The notes beneath the pieces are model-generated. The model saw only the letters and a list, made by a program, of their open reading frames with translations, made no database searches and was not told the DNA's origin. A program made the translations under genes and the position numbers. A DNA stretch of 64,000 nt from Alphaproteobacteria bacterium (GTDB lineage Bacteria > Pseudomonadota > Alphaproteobacteria > UBA6615), in NCBI GenBank assembly GCA_011087645.1, contig JAALLF010000014.1, positions 30,804-94,803 of the forward strand, in the 5' to 3' direction. Shown here in pieces: positions 35,311 through 44,818 of this stretch (within the stretch, counting starts at the first letter, position 1; every line of letters starts with the position of its first letter).

Positions 35311-35329
35311 AGGGCAGAAAGCTCGCGAC

Positions 35330-36553
35330 ATGCGTGCAGACTCACCGGCCCCTGACTTTGGCAACGTCTTTGCCGCAACGGCATTGGCCATTTTGCCGCT
35401 CGCAACCGTTGCGCCTTTGGCAATCGCCTGGGCCGCCCTGCTACCGGCGGTGTGGATCGCCATCATTTATGTGCGCTGCCGCCGTACACCCTGGGAAGGC
35501 CGATCCTGGTTGATCCCAGCGGCTTTCACCGGCCTCATTGCCTACGGTGCCGTCACCGGTATCTGGTCCCTATCGCCTGACCGCACACTGCACATCGCGG
35601 TCAAGCTTATCCCGATTATCGTCGGCGGTTGGCTTCTAGTCGGCGCCGCAGCGCAGTTGGATGCGCGCGGACGCCAGCGCACATCGAGCGCTTTGCTGAT
35701 CGGCAGCGGGATCGCCCTCGCACTAATCGCCATCGAAGTTGCCACCGACGGTCTAATCCAGGGCTTGCTGCGGGGCGAGGGCTTCAAGGGTATGGGAAGC
35801 CTGTATCATTTGAACCGCACCGCGAGCCAGTTGGCGATTCTGGTCTGGCCCCTATGGCTCGTGCTGGATCGACGGTTCGGCGCCGTTACCGCCGGGCTCG
35901 GGATCGTCTTGGCCGCTATCGCGCTGTTCAGCCTCGACCCCGACACACCCTTGCTCGCCGTTTTTGCCGGCGGGCTGTTTTTCACGCTGGCCTATTTCGC
36001 CCCCGGATTCGCGCGGGCCCTGATGATCGCCGGCATCTTCATCATCGCCGTCGCGATACCGATATATCCGGTGGCGCTCCCGGTCATCGACAGCACTCTA
36101 TTGTCGTGGAATATCAGCGACTTCTCGCTGCGCCACCGTTTCGCCATATGGGATTTTGCCGCGACCCGAACGATGGAACAGCCGATTTTCGGCTGGGGCC
36201 TGGGGGCGTCACGGCTTCTGCCCGGCGCCGACGGCATCGCCGCCCAACTTGGTCCGCGGGCGGAAACATTGCCGCTTCATCCCCATAATGCGCTGCTTCA
36301 GATGTGGCTCGAGCTGGGCATCCCCGGCATTGTGCTTGCTCTCGTGGCAGTAGTAACCGTTCTGGCCAGGATCACCCGTTACATTAAGGGTCGCAAGGAA
36401 CTCGCGACCGCCCTTACGGTTATTTTCTCCGCAACCCTGATCGCCGAATTGAGTTTTGGGGTCTGGCAATCTTGGTGGTTGGTGTTCTTGTGGGTGCTCG
36501 CCGCGTTGACGATTGCGATCGCCGGAGGGGGATCACAATCGGAGCCAGCGTGA
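35330..36553 (+). CDS. O-antigen ligase/polymerase family (Wzy_C) membrane protein
   Basis: A 407-residue protein with about 10-12 hydrophobic segments and the Wzy_C hallmark HPHNALLQMWLELGIPG near residue 320, preceded by a long periplasmic loop containing RHRFAIWDFA. Such proteins either polymerise repeat units (Wzy) or ligate the glycan to lipid A core (WaaL) in the periplasm; sequence alone does not decide. The ATG at 35330 is chosen since the open frame further up runs through the terminator. It begins a new transcript with the priming module. Confidence 0.82.
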   Translation: MRADSPAPDFGNVFAATALAILPLATVAPLAIAWAALLPAVWIAIIYVRCRRTPWEGRSWLIPAAFTGLIAYGAVTGIWSLSPDRTLHIAVKLIPIIVGGWLLVGAAAQLDARGRQRTSSALLIGSGIALALIAIEVATDGLIQGLLRGEGFKGMGSLYHLNRTASQLAILVWPLWLVLDRRFGAVTAGLGIVLAAIALFSLDPDTPLLAVFAGGLFFTLAYFAPGFARALMIAGIFIIAVAIPIYPVALPVIDSTLLSWNISDFSLRHRFAIWDFAATRTMEQPIFGWGLGASRLLPGADGIAAQLGPRAETLPLHPHNALLQMWLELGIPGIVLALVAVVTVLARITRYIKGRKELATALTVIFSATLIAELSFGVWQSWWLVFLWVLAALTIAIAGGGSQSEPA

Positions 36554-36603
36554 TACCCTGACCTCGAACCCGTTCCAATCGCCCCAGCACCCCGAAAGCC
36601 GCA

Positions 36604-37644
36604 ATGGCCGGTCTCTACATTCTCCTCGTTTCCCTTATTACCGGTGTTCTGAGCTGGGTGCTTATCGGACGCACCAGAACCGCCCTGCTGCGTCACCAGC
36701 TCCTCGATCACCCCAATGAGCGTAGCTCGCACACGCAAGCGACGCCGCGCGGCGGCGGCCTAGGCGTCCTCGCCGTTCTGCTGCCGGCTTGGCTGGCGCT
36801 GACATTTATTGTCACCCCCCAAAGCGAGGCCGGCGAATTCGCCCGGTGGCTCATTCCCGCAAGCGCTCTGGGACTAGCTGCGGTGTCATTCCTCGACGAT
36901 CTGCGCGGCCTGTCGCAACTTATCCGGATTATCGTCCAAACTGTCGCGGTGATTGTCGCCGTCCAATTTCTACCGGGGTTGGTCTTTCAAGGCCTGTTTG
37001 GCTCTATCTTAGACACGCTTCTCGCGGCTCTTTTCTGGCTGTGGTTCATTAATTTGTTTAATTTCATGGACGGCATCGACGGTATTACCGGGGTCGAATC
37101 CATCGCCATCGGCGTGGGGATCTATGCTATCGGCCTCGCGCTCGCGCCGGTCACAGCAACCCACGGCCAAGGATTGGCGATTGCCGCCGCCATGGCCGGT
37201 TTCCTGATTTGGAACTGGTACCCGGCACGGGTTTTCCTGGGCGATGTCGGCAGCATTCCCTTGGGCTTCCTGCTCGGCTGGCTGCTGCTCGATTTGGCCG
37301 CGAGCGGGCTGTGGCACGCCGCGCTTATTCTGCCCCTTTATTATCTGGCCGACGCCTCTCTGACCCTGACGCGCCGTCTGTTGCGCGGCGCCGCTGTCTG
37401 GCGGGCCCATCGTGAGCATTGCTATCAAGTCGCCGTCCAACGCGGCCGCAGTCATGCGCGGGTTGCCGGCGCCGTCACAATCGCAAACATCGTGTTAGTT
37501 GGTTTGGCGTTCATCGCCGCGATGTCGGACGGCTCCCCCATCCTTCCCTGGCTTATGCTGGCGGCCGCGGCCGTCGTCGTGGCGTCATTGATGATATGGA
37601 TGGTCATCGGCGGAGAAACGTCGGCCAATGGAACCCCGCAATGA
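36604..37644 (+). CDS. Undecaprenyl-phosphate N-acetylhexosamine-1-phosphate transferase (WecA/WbpL-like)
   Basis: A 346-residue polytopic protein of the MraY/WecA/WbpL family, which starts glycan assembly by moving a HexNAc-1-phosphate to undecaprenyl phosphate. DHPNERSSHTQATPRGGGLG is the N-terminal family motif, SFLDDLRGLSQ the DD motif, NLFNFMDGIDGI the catalytic loop, and the C-terminal RAHREHCYQ is the histidine loop. The adjacent SDR and CapD/WbpM-type genes form the wbpL-wbpV-wbpM arrangement known from Pseudomonas O-antigen loci, suggesting QuiNAc or FucNAc as first sugar. Stop and next start overlap. Confidence 0.88.
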   Translation: MAGLYILLVSLITGVLSWVLIGRTRTALLRHQLLDHPNERSSHTQATPRGGGLGVLAVLLPAWLALTFIVTPQSEAGEFARWLIPASALGLAAVSFLDDLRGLSQLIRIIVQTVAVIVAVQFLPGLVFQGLFGSILDTLLAALFWLWFINLFNFMDGIDGITGVESIAIGVGIYAIGLALAPVTATHGQGLAIAAAMAGFLIWNWYPARVFLGDVGSIPLGFLLGWLLLDLAASGLWHAALILPLYYLADASLTLTRRLLRGAAVWRAHREHCYQVAVQRGRSHARVAGAVTIANIVLVGLAFIAAMSDGSPILPWLMLAAAAVVVASLMIWMVIGGETSANGTPQ

Positions 37645-38540
37645 GAATTGTCGTGATCGGCGCAGCGAGCGGCCTCGGGCGGCGCGTCGTTGCGCAATTA
37701 TGCGACCGTGGATATGAGGTGGTCGCGACGGGCCGATCGCGCCAACGTCTGCAATTGATCGACCGGCGCGCCGAGACCGCTGTCGCCGATATTACCAACG
37801 CCGCGTCCCTAGCGCCCCTTTTGGCCAGCGCGGACCGGATCATCAACATTGCCCACGCATCCACCATCGAGCCCCTCATCACGCTGGTGCCCGGCACCTG
37901 TGAAAGGCTCATCGTCACCGGCTCGACACGGCGCGACAGCAACGTGCCAGACCCGGGCGCCGATAAAGTGCGGCGCGGCGAAGCGGTGTTTGAGCGCTCG
38001 GAATTACCCGGCAGCATTCTACACCCGACGATGATTTACGGCGGCGACAGCGAGCGTAATGTAACCCGAATCCTTACCCTTGTTGGGCGCTGGCCCCGCT
38101 GGCTGCCGCTACTCTGGCCGGTGCCGGACGGCGGCAAGACGCTGGTGCAGCCGGTCTATGTCGACGACGTCGCGGCGGCGCTCGTCGCCGCGGCGACGGC
38201 CGAGCTATCACCCGCGCGCACCATCGTCGTGGCGGGTCCGCAACCGATAACCCTGGCCGAAATGCTGCGCGCCTGCGCATCGGCATGTGGCCGGCGCCTA
38301 CATATCGTGCCGGTGCCATCGGCGATGCTCATTGGCGCCGCTCGGTTGCTCTCCGCCTGCGCCATAAAGGCGCCATTCTCGGTCGCTGAACTTCAACGTT
38401 CGCGTGAAGATAAATCATACGATATAGATGCGCTGAGAACTGAGCTCGACGTTAATCCCCGTTCGTTTTTTGAAGGAATCCGCCTTCTCGCCGACGAAGA
38501 GACCGAATTAGCCTGCACAGACCAGCCGCCGAAAGGCTAA
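37641..38540 (+). CDS. Atypical SDR, NAD(P)-dependent sugar-nucleotide reductase/epimerase
   Basis: A 299-residue Rossmann protein with IGAASGLGRRV at the N-terminus (GxxxxGxG type) and ILHPTMIYGGD further on, like the extended and complex-I-type SDRs. The catalytic Tyr-x3-Lys is not visible at its expected place (PGADKVRRGE), so activity is uncertain. By position between WbpL-like and WbpM-like genes it would correspond to WbpV, the 4-ketoreductase that finishes UDP-QuiNAc or UDP-FucNAc. ATG at 37641 overlaps the preceding stop (ATGA); the longer open frame has no support. Confidence 0.75.
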   Translation: MRIVVIGAASGLGRRVVAQLCDRGYEVVATGRSRQRLQLIDRRAETAVADITNAASLAPLLASADRIINIAHASTIEPLITLVPGTCERLIVTGSTRRDSNVPDPGADKVRRGEAVFERSELPGSILHPTMIYGGDSERNVTRILTLVGRWPRWLPLLWPVPDGGKTLVQPVYVDDVAAALVAAATAELSPARTIVVAGPQPITLAEMLRACASACGRRLHIVPVPSAMLIGAARLLSACAIKAPFSVAELQRSREDKSYDIDALRTELDVNPRSFFEGIRLLADEETELACTDQPPKG

Positions 38541-38582
38541 AATCATAACCGTTGCACCAGGGCGCAGACACAGACACCGACA

Positions 38583-40511
38583 ATGACCCAATCGAAATTG
38601 CTTCCCAACCGTCGGCAAACAATTATCGCGCACGACATCTTCATGGCGGCCATTTCGTTTGTCCTCGCGCTACTGCTGCGCATGGGGGACGCGATCTACA
38701 CCCTGCCCTTCGATTTCATCGTTCAGGGCACTGTTTTGTTTACCGTCATCGCCGCCTCGGCCTTTTGGTATATGGGACTGTATCGCGGCATCTGGCGTTA
38801 CGCCTCGACCAACGATGTCATCCAGATTACCAAAGCGGTCACCGTCACCGTTCTGGTCTTTCTGCCGGTTTTGTTCCTGTGGAGCCGCGCTGAATTTCTG
38901 CCGCGCTCCTTCCCGGTAATCAACTGGTTCGTGCTTATCGCGCTGCTCGGTGGACCGCGCTTTGTGTTTCGCCTGTTCATGGATCGCAGCTTCGAATTCA
39001 CCATCGAACAAACCGCCAAAAGTGGCATTCCGGTTCTACTGGTCGGCGCCGGCGACGCCGCCGAGACCTTTATCCGCGAGATGTCCCGCCAACGTAGCAC
39101 CGCCTATCGCATCGCCGGCATCTTGGACGAAAAAGGCCGCCGGGTCGGCCGCCATATTCATGACGTGCCGGTTCTCGGCACGCCGGACAACTTGCCCGCC
39201 GTGCTGCGCCGGCTTGCCTTGCGCGGGGTCCATCCGCAGCGCCTAATCGCCACCAAGCAGGAGCTCAGCCCGGAATTGCTACGCAGCCTGTTGGATATCG
39301 CCGAGGCCAACGGCATGACCCTGTCGCGGTTACCCCGTCTTACCGAGTTCCACAGCGGCGCCGCCGAGCGCCTCGACGTGCGCCCGGTCGATGTGGAAGA
39401 TTTATTGGGGCGTCCGCAAGCGGTCTTGGACCGGCCGGCGATGGAGAAACTGATCTCCGGCAAACGCGTCCTCATCACCGGCGCCGGTGGCACCATCGGC
39501 AGTGAGCTGACCCGGCAGGTTGCCGATCTGGCGCCGGCGCAGCTCATCCTGGCCGATAACAGCGAGTACAATCTGTACGCCATCGACCTGGAGATCAGCC
39601 ATCGAAACCCGGACTTAGTCCGCGCCATGCGGCTCGCCGATGTGCGCGATCAACCGCAGATCGCCGGCGTTTTCGATGCTTACCACCCCGAACTGGTGTT
39701 CCACGCCGCGGCGCTGAAACATGTGCCAATCGTCGAGAGCCATCCCGGCGAGGGCGTGCTGACCAATGTCGGCGGGTCGCGCATCGTCGCGGATTTGTGC
39801 CTCGCCCACGCGGTCGACGCCATGGTGCTGATATCGACCGATAAGGCGGTTAATCCGACCAGCGTGATGGGCGCGACCAAACGCATCGCCGAAAGTTACT
39901 GCCAGGCCCTCGACCGTCAACAGGCGGGAGCCCAAACCGAACATCGCTGCCGATTTATCACCGTACGCTTCGGCAACGTGTTGGGCTCCACCGGATCGGT
40001 CGTGCCCCTGTTCGAAAAGCAACTCGCGCGCGGCGGGCCGTTGACCGTCACTGACCCCAACATCACACGATATTTCATGACCACCCGCGAGGCGGTCGAG
40101 TTGGTGCTGCAAGCGTCGGCGATGGGCGTTGTCGATCGGGAGGCCGCTGGCAATATTTTCGTCCTCGACATGGGCGACCCGGTGCGCATCGTCGATCTGG
40201 CCGAACAAATGATCCGGCTTTCCGGCAAGCGGCCCTATGACGATATTGAGATCGAGTTCACCGGACTGCGTCCCGGCGAGAAACTCTACGAAGAGCTGTT
40301 CCACGATACCGAAGCGACCCAACCCACCTCGAACCCGGCGATTCGCCTCGCTGCGCCGCGCACCGCTGACCGGGACGCGCTGGCCCGATCGATTGACGAG
40401 CTGATCGCCGCCGCCCGCGCCACGGATGAATTGCGCTGCCGGGCCGCCCTGCAGCGCCTGGTTCCCGAATATGTCGCCGATACCTCTCCCGGCATCGTCG
40501 CCGCAAAATAG
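38583..40511 (+). CDS. Membrane-bound UDP-GlcNAc 4,6-dehydratase, WbpM/PglF/CapD class
   Basis: A 642-residue long-form dehydratase: four membrane segments in about residues 15-120, a first Rossmann-like domain ([17 protein letters not shown]) and the catalytic SDR domain from about residue 295 ([15 protein letters not shown]). The active site [16 protein letters not shown] has Met in place of Tyr, the Ser-Met-Lys form that is standard for WbpM-type enzymes. It makes UDP-4-keto-6-deoxy-GlcNAc, which can feed QuiNAc, FucNAc or bacillosamine/legionaminic branches. It ends the glycan locus; purH follows after 29 bases. Confidence 0.9.
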   Translation: MTQSKLLPNRRQTIIAHDIFMAAISFVLALLLRMGDAIYTLPFDFIVQGTVLFTVIAASAFWYMGLYRGIWRYASTNDVIQITKAVTVTVLVFLPVLFLWSRAEFLPRSFPVINWFVLIALLGGPRFVFRLFMDRSFEFTIEQTAKSGIPVLLVGAGDAAETFIREMSRQRSTAYRIAGILDEKGRRVGRHIHDVPVLGTPDNLPAVLRRLALRGVHPQRLIATKQELSPELLRSLLDIAEANGMTLSRLPRLTEFHSGAAERLDVRPVDVEDLLGRPQAVLDRPAMEKLISGKRVLITGAGGTIGSELTRQVADLAPAQLILADNSEYNLYAIDLEISHRNPDLVRAMRLADVRDQPQIAGVFDAYHPELVFHAAALKHVPIVESHPGEGVLTNVGGSRIVADLCLAHAVDAMVLISTDKAVNPTSVMGATKRIAESYCQALDRQQAGAQTEHRCRFITVRFGNVLGSTGSVVPLFEKQLARGGPLTVTDPNITRYFMTTREAVELVLQASAMGVVDREAAGNIFVLDMGDPVRIVDLAEQMIRLSGKRPYDDIEIEFTGLRPGEKLYEELFHDTEATQPTSNPAIRLAAPRTADRDALARSIDELIAAARATDELRCRAALQRLVPEYVADTSPGIVAAK

Positions 40512-40540
40512 GCCAGCCCCAACAGAAAGTAAGTCCGACA

Positions 40541-42127
40541 GTGCCCAATGTGACCGATACCCCAATTAAACGCGCCCTGATTTCCGTTTCCGACAAGACC
40601 GGCCTCACAGAGTTGGGGCATGCGCTGGTGCGCAACGGCATCGACATATTATCGACCGGGGGATCGGCCCAGACCCTGCGCGACGCCGGGGTGCCGGTTA
40701 CCGACGTGGCCGATCACACCGGGTTTCCGGAAATCATGGGCGGCCGAGTGAAAACTCTGCACCCCAAAATCCACGGCGGCATTCTGTCGCGGCGCAACCA
40801 TGAAGGCGACGAGGCCGCCATGGCCGAACACAATATTGACGCCATCGATCTGGTCGTCATCAATCTCTACCCGTTCGAACAGACCGTCGCCGCCGACCAG
40901 GACTACGCCACCTGCGTGGAAAATATCGACATTGGCGGGCCGGCAATGATCCGCGCGGCGGCGAAAAACCACGCCGCGGTCACCACCGTCACCGACCCCG
41001 ACGATTATGGCGACCTTATCGCGGCAATCGAGGCGAATGGCGGCGCGACCCCACAAGACTTTCGCGCCCGCCTCGCCGCCAAGGCATATGCCCGCACCGC
41101 GGCCTATGATAGCGCCATCACCAGCTGGCTCAGCGGCGAACTCGGCGGCGAATTGCCCAACGGTTTCGCCACCGGCGGCGCGCGCAAGCAGGTGCTGCGC
41201 TATGGCGAGAACCCCCATCAGCGCGCGGCCCTCTATATCGGCGGTTCCGAGCGGCCTGGCGTGGCAACGGCCGAGCAAATCCAGGGCAAAGAGCTGAGCT
41301 ACAACAATTTGGGCGACGCCGACGCCGCGTTCGAGCTGATTGCCGAGTTCGACGACCCAACCATCGCGGTGATCAAGCACGCTAATCCGTGCGGTGTGGC
41401 GACCAATGCCGATCTGGTGACCGCCTATCGCACAGCGGTGGCCAGCGATCCGGTGAGCGCGTTCGGCGGTATTGTCGCCTCGAACCGGCCGTTGGACGCC
41501 GCGGCGGCCGAGGCGATCACCGAGATTTTCACCGAAGTCGTCATCGCGCCCGACGCCGACGCCGGCGCGCGGGCTGTTTTCGCGCGGAAGGAAAATCTGC
41601 GCCTATTGCTAACCGGGACCATGCCCGATCCAAACACCACTGCGCTGATCGCCAAACCAATCGCCGGCGGCCTGCTGGTGCAGGACCGCGACACCGGGCG
41701 GATCACGGCGGACGCTCTGAAGGTCGTGACCAAACGCCAGCCCAGCGATGACGAGTTGGCGGATCTGCTGTTTGCCTTCACGGTCTGCAAACACGTCAAA
41801 TCGAACGCCATCATCTATGTGCGCGAGGGCGCCACCGTGGGCATCGGTGCCGGCCAGATGAGCCGGGTCGATTCGGCCCGCATCGCCGCCTGGAAGGCCA
41901 TCGCCGCGGCCGAGGCCGCCGGTGGCGGTGAGCCCAAAACAAAGGGGTCGGCGGTCGCCTCAGACGCGTTTTTCCCATTCGCGGATGGGCTATTAGCGAC
42001 GATAGAGGCCGGTGCGACTAGCGTTATTCAGCCCGGCGGCTCGATGCGCGACGATGAAGTGATTGCTGCCGCCGACGAAGCCGGCATTGCCATGGTGCTG
42101 ACCGGCATGCGCCATTTTCGCCATTAG
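40541..42127 (+). CDS. purH: Bifunctional AICAR formyltransferase/IMP cyclohydrolase
   Basis: A 528-residue PurH, catalysing the last two steps of IMP synthesis. The N-terminal cyclohydrolase (MGS-like) domain shows [18 protein letters not shown], the middle [12 protein letters not shown], and the formyltransferase domain HANPCGVA, the [14 protein letters not shown] helix and [12 protein letters not shown]. Length is as usual for the family. It starts with GTG. Its position right behind the glycan locus marks a return to housekeeping genes; distance to the upstream gene allows read-through. Confidence 0.97.
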   Translation: MPNVTDTPIKRALISVSDKTGLTELGHALVRNGIDILSTGGSAQTLRDAGVPVTDVADHTGFPEIMGGRVKTLHPKIHGGILSRRNHEGDEAAMAEHNIDAIDLVVINLYPFEQTVAADQDYATCVENIDIGGPAMIRAAAKNHAAVTTVTDPDDYGDLIAAIEANGGATPQDFRARLAAKAYARTAAYDSAITSWLSGELGGELPNGFATGGARKQVLRYGENPHQRAALYIGGSERPGVATAEQIQGKELSYNNLGDADAAFELIAEFDDPTIAVIKHANPCGVATNADLVTAYRTAVASDPVSAFGGIVASNRPLDAAAAEAITEIFTEVVIAPDADAGARAVFARKENLRLLLTGTMPDPNTTALIAKPIAGGLLVQDRDTGRITADALKVVTKRQPSDDELADLLFAFTVCKHVKSNAIIYVREGATVGIGAGQMSRVDSARIAAWKAIAAAEAAGGGEPKTKGSAVASDAFFPFADGLLATIEAGATSVIQPGGSMRDDEVIAAADEAGIAMVLTGMRHFRH

Positions 42128-42151
42128 AGAAAGTTAGCGGAGACACTGAGC

Positions 42152-42472
42152 ATGATCATCACCACAACGACCAACATTGAAGGCCACAACATCGCTAAAT
42201 ATCTCGGCGTCTGTTCCGGCGAAGCAGTGGTTGGCGCCAATATCTTCCGCGACCTGTTCGCCTCGATCCGCGATGTCGTCGGCGGCCGGTCGGGCAGCTA
42301 CGAAAAGGTGCTGGCCGATGCGCGGCAGATGGCGCTCGACCATCTCGAAGAGCAAGCCGCCGAACGCGGCGCCGACGCTATCGTTGGTGTCGATCTCGAT
42401 TACGAAGTGTTGGGCGAAAAGGGCTCGATGCTGATGGTGGTCGCCTCGGGCACCGCGGTGAAGCTAGGCTAA
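42152..42472 (+). CDS. YbjQ/UPF0145 family protein
   Basis: A 106-residue protein of the YbjQ family (putative heavy-metal-binding domain, pentameric in solved homologues). It starts [26 protein letters not shown] and carries [20 protein letters not shown], both typical. A GGAG site precedes the ATG. Function in cells is not established. It follows purH by 24 bases and faces the next gene tail to tail with three bases between. Confidence 0.88.
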   Translation: MIITTTTNIEGHNIAKYLGVCSGEAVVGANIFRDLFASIRDVVGGRSGSYEKVLADARQMALDHLEEQAAERGADAIVGVDLDYEVLGEKGSMLMVVASGTAVKLG

Positions 42473-42475
42473 CGT

Positions 42476-43777
42476 CTATCCTGAGAAATTTTCCGGGCGG
42501 TCGGATTCGCGCACGGTCAGCAACAGCAGCCCGCCGATCACCAGAAACGGGATGACCGTGGCCAGCGCGATCCGCTGGCTGCCGTAGGAAAACGCGATCA
42601 GGCCGACCAGCCAGGGCCCGACAAAGGCCGTGGCTTTTCCCGATAGAGCAAATAGCCCGAACATTTCGCTCTCCATGCCCGGTGGGGTCATTCGCGCCAT
42701 CATCGAGCGGCTGGCCGATTGCACCGGGCCAATAAAGATGCCCAGTGCAGAGCCGAGGATCCAGAACCACAGCGTGGTCTCGACCAGCAGCAAAGGCACA
42801 CCGAGGGCGGTAATGGCGACAAGGCCGATCAATATGGTCGGCTTGGCGCCGATCCGGTCGTCGATCCAGCCGAAGGCAAACGCACCCGCGCCGGCTGTGG
42901 CGTTGAGAACCAATCCGAACATTAGAACCTGTTCAACGCTCATTCCGAAAGTGCCGGCGGCATAAATGCCGCCGAACGCAAACAGGGTGTTGAGGCCATC
43001 GGTGAAAATCATTCGCGCCAAAAGAAACCGCGCCAGTTGGCCGTGACGGGGCAGCGCCCGCAGGGTGCGCCCAAGAACGGCCAAACCCTCACGAATTGCT
43101 GCCGTGGCGGGCAGACCACGGCCTACCGGGTCAGGTGTCCAGAGGAACAGGGGCAAGCAAAACACCGCCAACCAAACGGCAACCACCGGGCCGACAATTC
43201 GCACATGCTCTGCCGCATCTTTATCGAGTCCAAGCAGCGGCGGGTCGGACTTTAGGAAGGCAAACAGTACCAGGATCATGGCGACGAGCCCGCCGAAATA
43301 GCCTAGGCCCCACGCCCAGCCCGACACCCGACCGACATGACTTACTGGCACCAATGTCGGCAGCAATGCGTTGTAGAACACCATGCCAATCTCAAACGCC
43401 ACGACCGATATCCCGACCAGCCACAGCAAGAGAACCGCGTTGGCGGCGTCGGGCTCTACGAACCACAGCAGGGCGGAGCCGACTGCCAAGATGACCGTAA
43501 ATACAACCAGCCAGGGCTTGCGATGGCCGCCTTGGTCGGCGATCGAGCCCAAGATCGGGCTGACGAATGCAATGACCAGCGCCGCGGCGCCGGTCATGAA
43601 CGCCCATTGCGACGTGGCGGTCGCAGCGTCACCGACAACGGCTTGGGCGAAGTAGGCCGGAATGACAAAAGTCAGGATAATCGCCGGGAACGGTGAATTC
43701 GCCCAATCGAAGAGACACCATGAAAATACCGGGCGACGCTCAAAAGCGCGCGCCGGAGAACTGACGGAATCGGTCAT
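42476..43777 (-). CDS. MFS transporter, UMF1 family
   Basis: A 433-residue membrane protein with 12 hydrophobic segments. FDWANSPFPAIILTFVIPAYFA at the start and the SPILGSIADQGGHRKPWL loop are the marks of the UMF1 family (Atg22-like). The C-terminal half has GPVQSASRSMMARM, also conserved. Substrates of bacterial members are mostly unknown; amino acid efflux is known for the fungal relatives. Probably a single-gene unit or co-transcribed with the DMT permease 35 bases upstream. Confidence 0.88.
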   Translation of the reverse strand: MTDSVSSPARAFERRPVFSWCLFDWANSPFPAIILTFVIPAYFAQAVVGDAATATSQWAFMTGAAALVIAFVSPILGSIADQGGHRKPWLVVFTVILAVGSALLWFVEPDAANAVLLLWLVGISVVAFEIGMVFYNALLPTLVPVSHVGRVSGWAWGLGYFGGLVAMILVLFAFLKSDPPLLGLDKDAAEHVRIVGPVVAVWLAVFCLPLFLWTPDPVGRGLPATAAIREGLAVLGRTLRALPRHGQLARFLLARMIFTDGLNTLFAFGGIYAAGTFGMSVEQVLMFGLVLNATAGAGAFAFGWIDDRIGAKPTILIGLVAITALGVPLLLVETTLWFWILGSALGIFIGPVQSASRSMMARMTPPGMESEMFGLFALSGKATAFVGPWLVGLIAFSYGSQRIALATVIPFLVIGGLLLLTVRESDRPENFSG

Positions 43778-43812
43778 AGGTTTAACCTAGAGCAGTATCG
43801 CCCCAGATAGAA

Positions 43813-44736
43813 TCAATTCCGTGCCGGCGATCGCCGAGGCCGCCAGTTGGATAGTGCGATGCCGACGATGACAAGCGCAAATCCGATGACCATCGGGCGG
43901 GTCACCGGCTCGCCGAGCAAAACCGCGCCCCACAACAACGCCATCAGCGGATTCATGGGTAGCGATACGGCAACCAGAGTCGGCGTCGTATGCCGCAGCG
44001 CCCATAGCCACAACATGTAGGAGATCGCTGCACCGAACAGTCCAAGAAAACCCACCGCGAGCCAGCCGGTGGACGACAATTCCGGACTCACCGTGGGCGC
44101 GCCCAGCGCCTGCGCCACGATGAACAGCAATAACGTGCCCGGCAGCACGCCTGTTACCGCCACAACCAAAGGTTCGTGTAATCGCAGCCACCGGCTAGAC
44201 CAGACATTGAAGACGGCCGAAATCAGCGCGCCGAACAGCACCAATAGATCACCGATCCAGGCGTTCGGCGGCGCCGTCGACGACGACTGCCATAGCGCCA
44301 CGACGACTCCGGCAGTCGCCAGGACGACCCCGGCAACTTTAAATCGGGTAGTCGGTTCGGCGCGAAATAGGGCCGCCAGCGCCAATGTCATGAACGGCGT
44401 CGTCATATAGGTCAACGCCGCGCGGCCCGAGGTGGTGAACGTCAACGCGTTGGCGAACAGGAACTGCAACCCGCCGAAAAATGCCGCGCCCATAATGCCA
44501 ATGACCACCAGCTCGCGTGGGCCCGGCCAGCGGCGAACCATGGCGAACGCCAAGGGCGTCAGCACCAGCGCCGCACCGGCGTTGCGTAAAAACGCGATGG
44601 TGACCGGGTCGGTTTCGGTGACCAGAAACCGCATGGCGACAAATGACGAGCCGCCCATCGAGGTCGACAGGCAGGCCGCCAACGCGGCCCAAATCGCCAA
44701 ACGGCCGGCGCGCGCCGCCGCGTCATTTGCAGTCAT
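43813..44736 (-). CDS. EamA-family (DMT) permease
   Basis: A 307-residue protein with ten hydrophobic segments in two EamA repeats, FVAMRFLVTETDPVTIAFLRN in the first and NPLMALLWGAVLLGEPVT in the second, as in RhaT/YdcZ-type drug and metabolite exporters. Substrate unknown. Same strand and direction as the MFS gene that follows it. Confidence 0.87.
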   Translation of the reverse strand: MTANDAAARAGRLAIWAALAACLSTSMGGSSFVAMRFLVTETDPVTIAFLRNAGAALVLTPLAFAMVRRWPGPRELVVIGIMGAAFFGGLQFLFANALTFTTSGRAALTYMTTPFMTLALAALFRAEPTTRFKVAGVVLATAGVVVALWQSSSTAPPNAWIGDLLVLFGALISAVFNVWSSRWLRLHEPLVVAVTGVLPGTLLLFIVAQALGAPTVSPELSSTGWLAVGFLGLFGAAISYMLWLWALRHTTPTLVAVSLPMNPLMALLWGAVLLGEPVTRPMVIGFALVIVGIALSNWRPRRSPARN

Positions 44737-44818
44737 TACGGTTCGCCTGAAGAGCTAGGGGATGATCGGGCCCGTCTTCTTAGCCCAGGTCACCGGAAAT
44801 GCCCATGCGCGACGCCGA

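Noticed and set aside
39615..40565. Open frame of about 316 codons on the minus strand opposite the WbpM-like gene
   Set aside because: Antisense shadow of a clear dehydratase; no family resemblance and it runs into purH.
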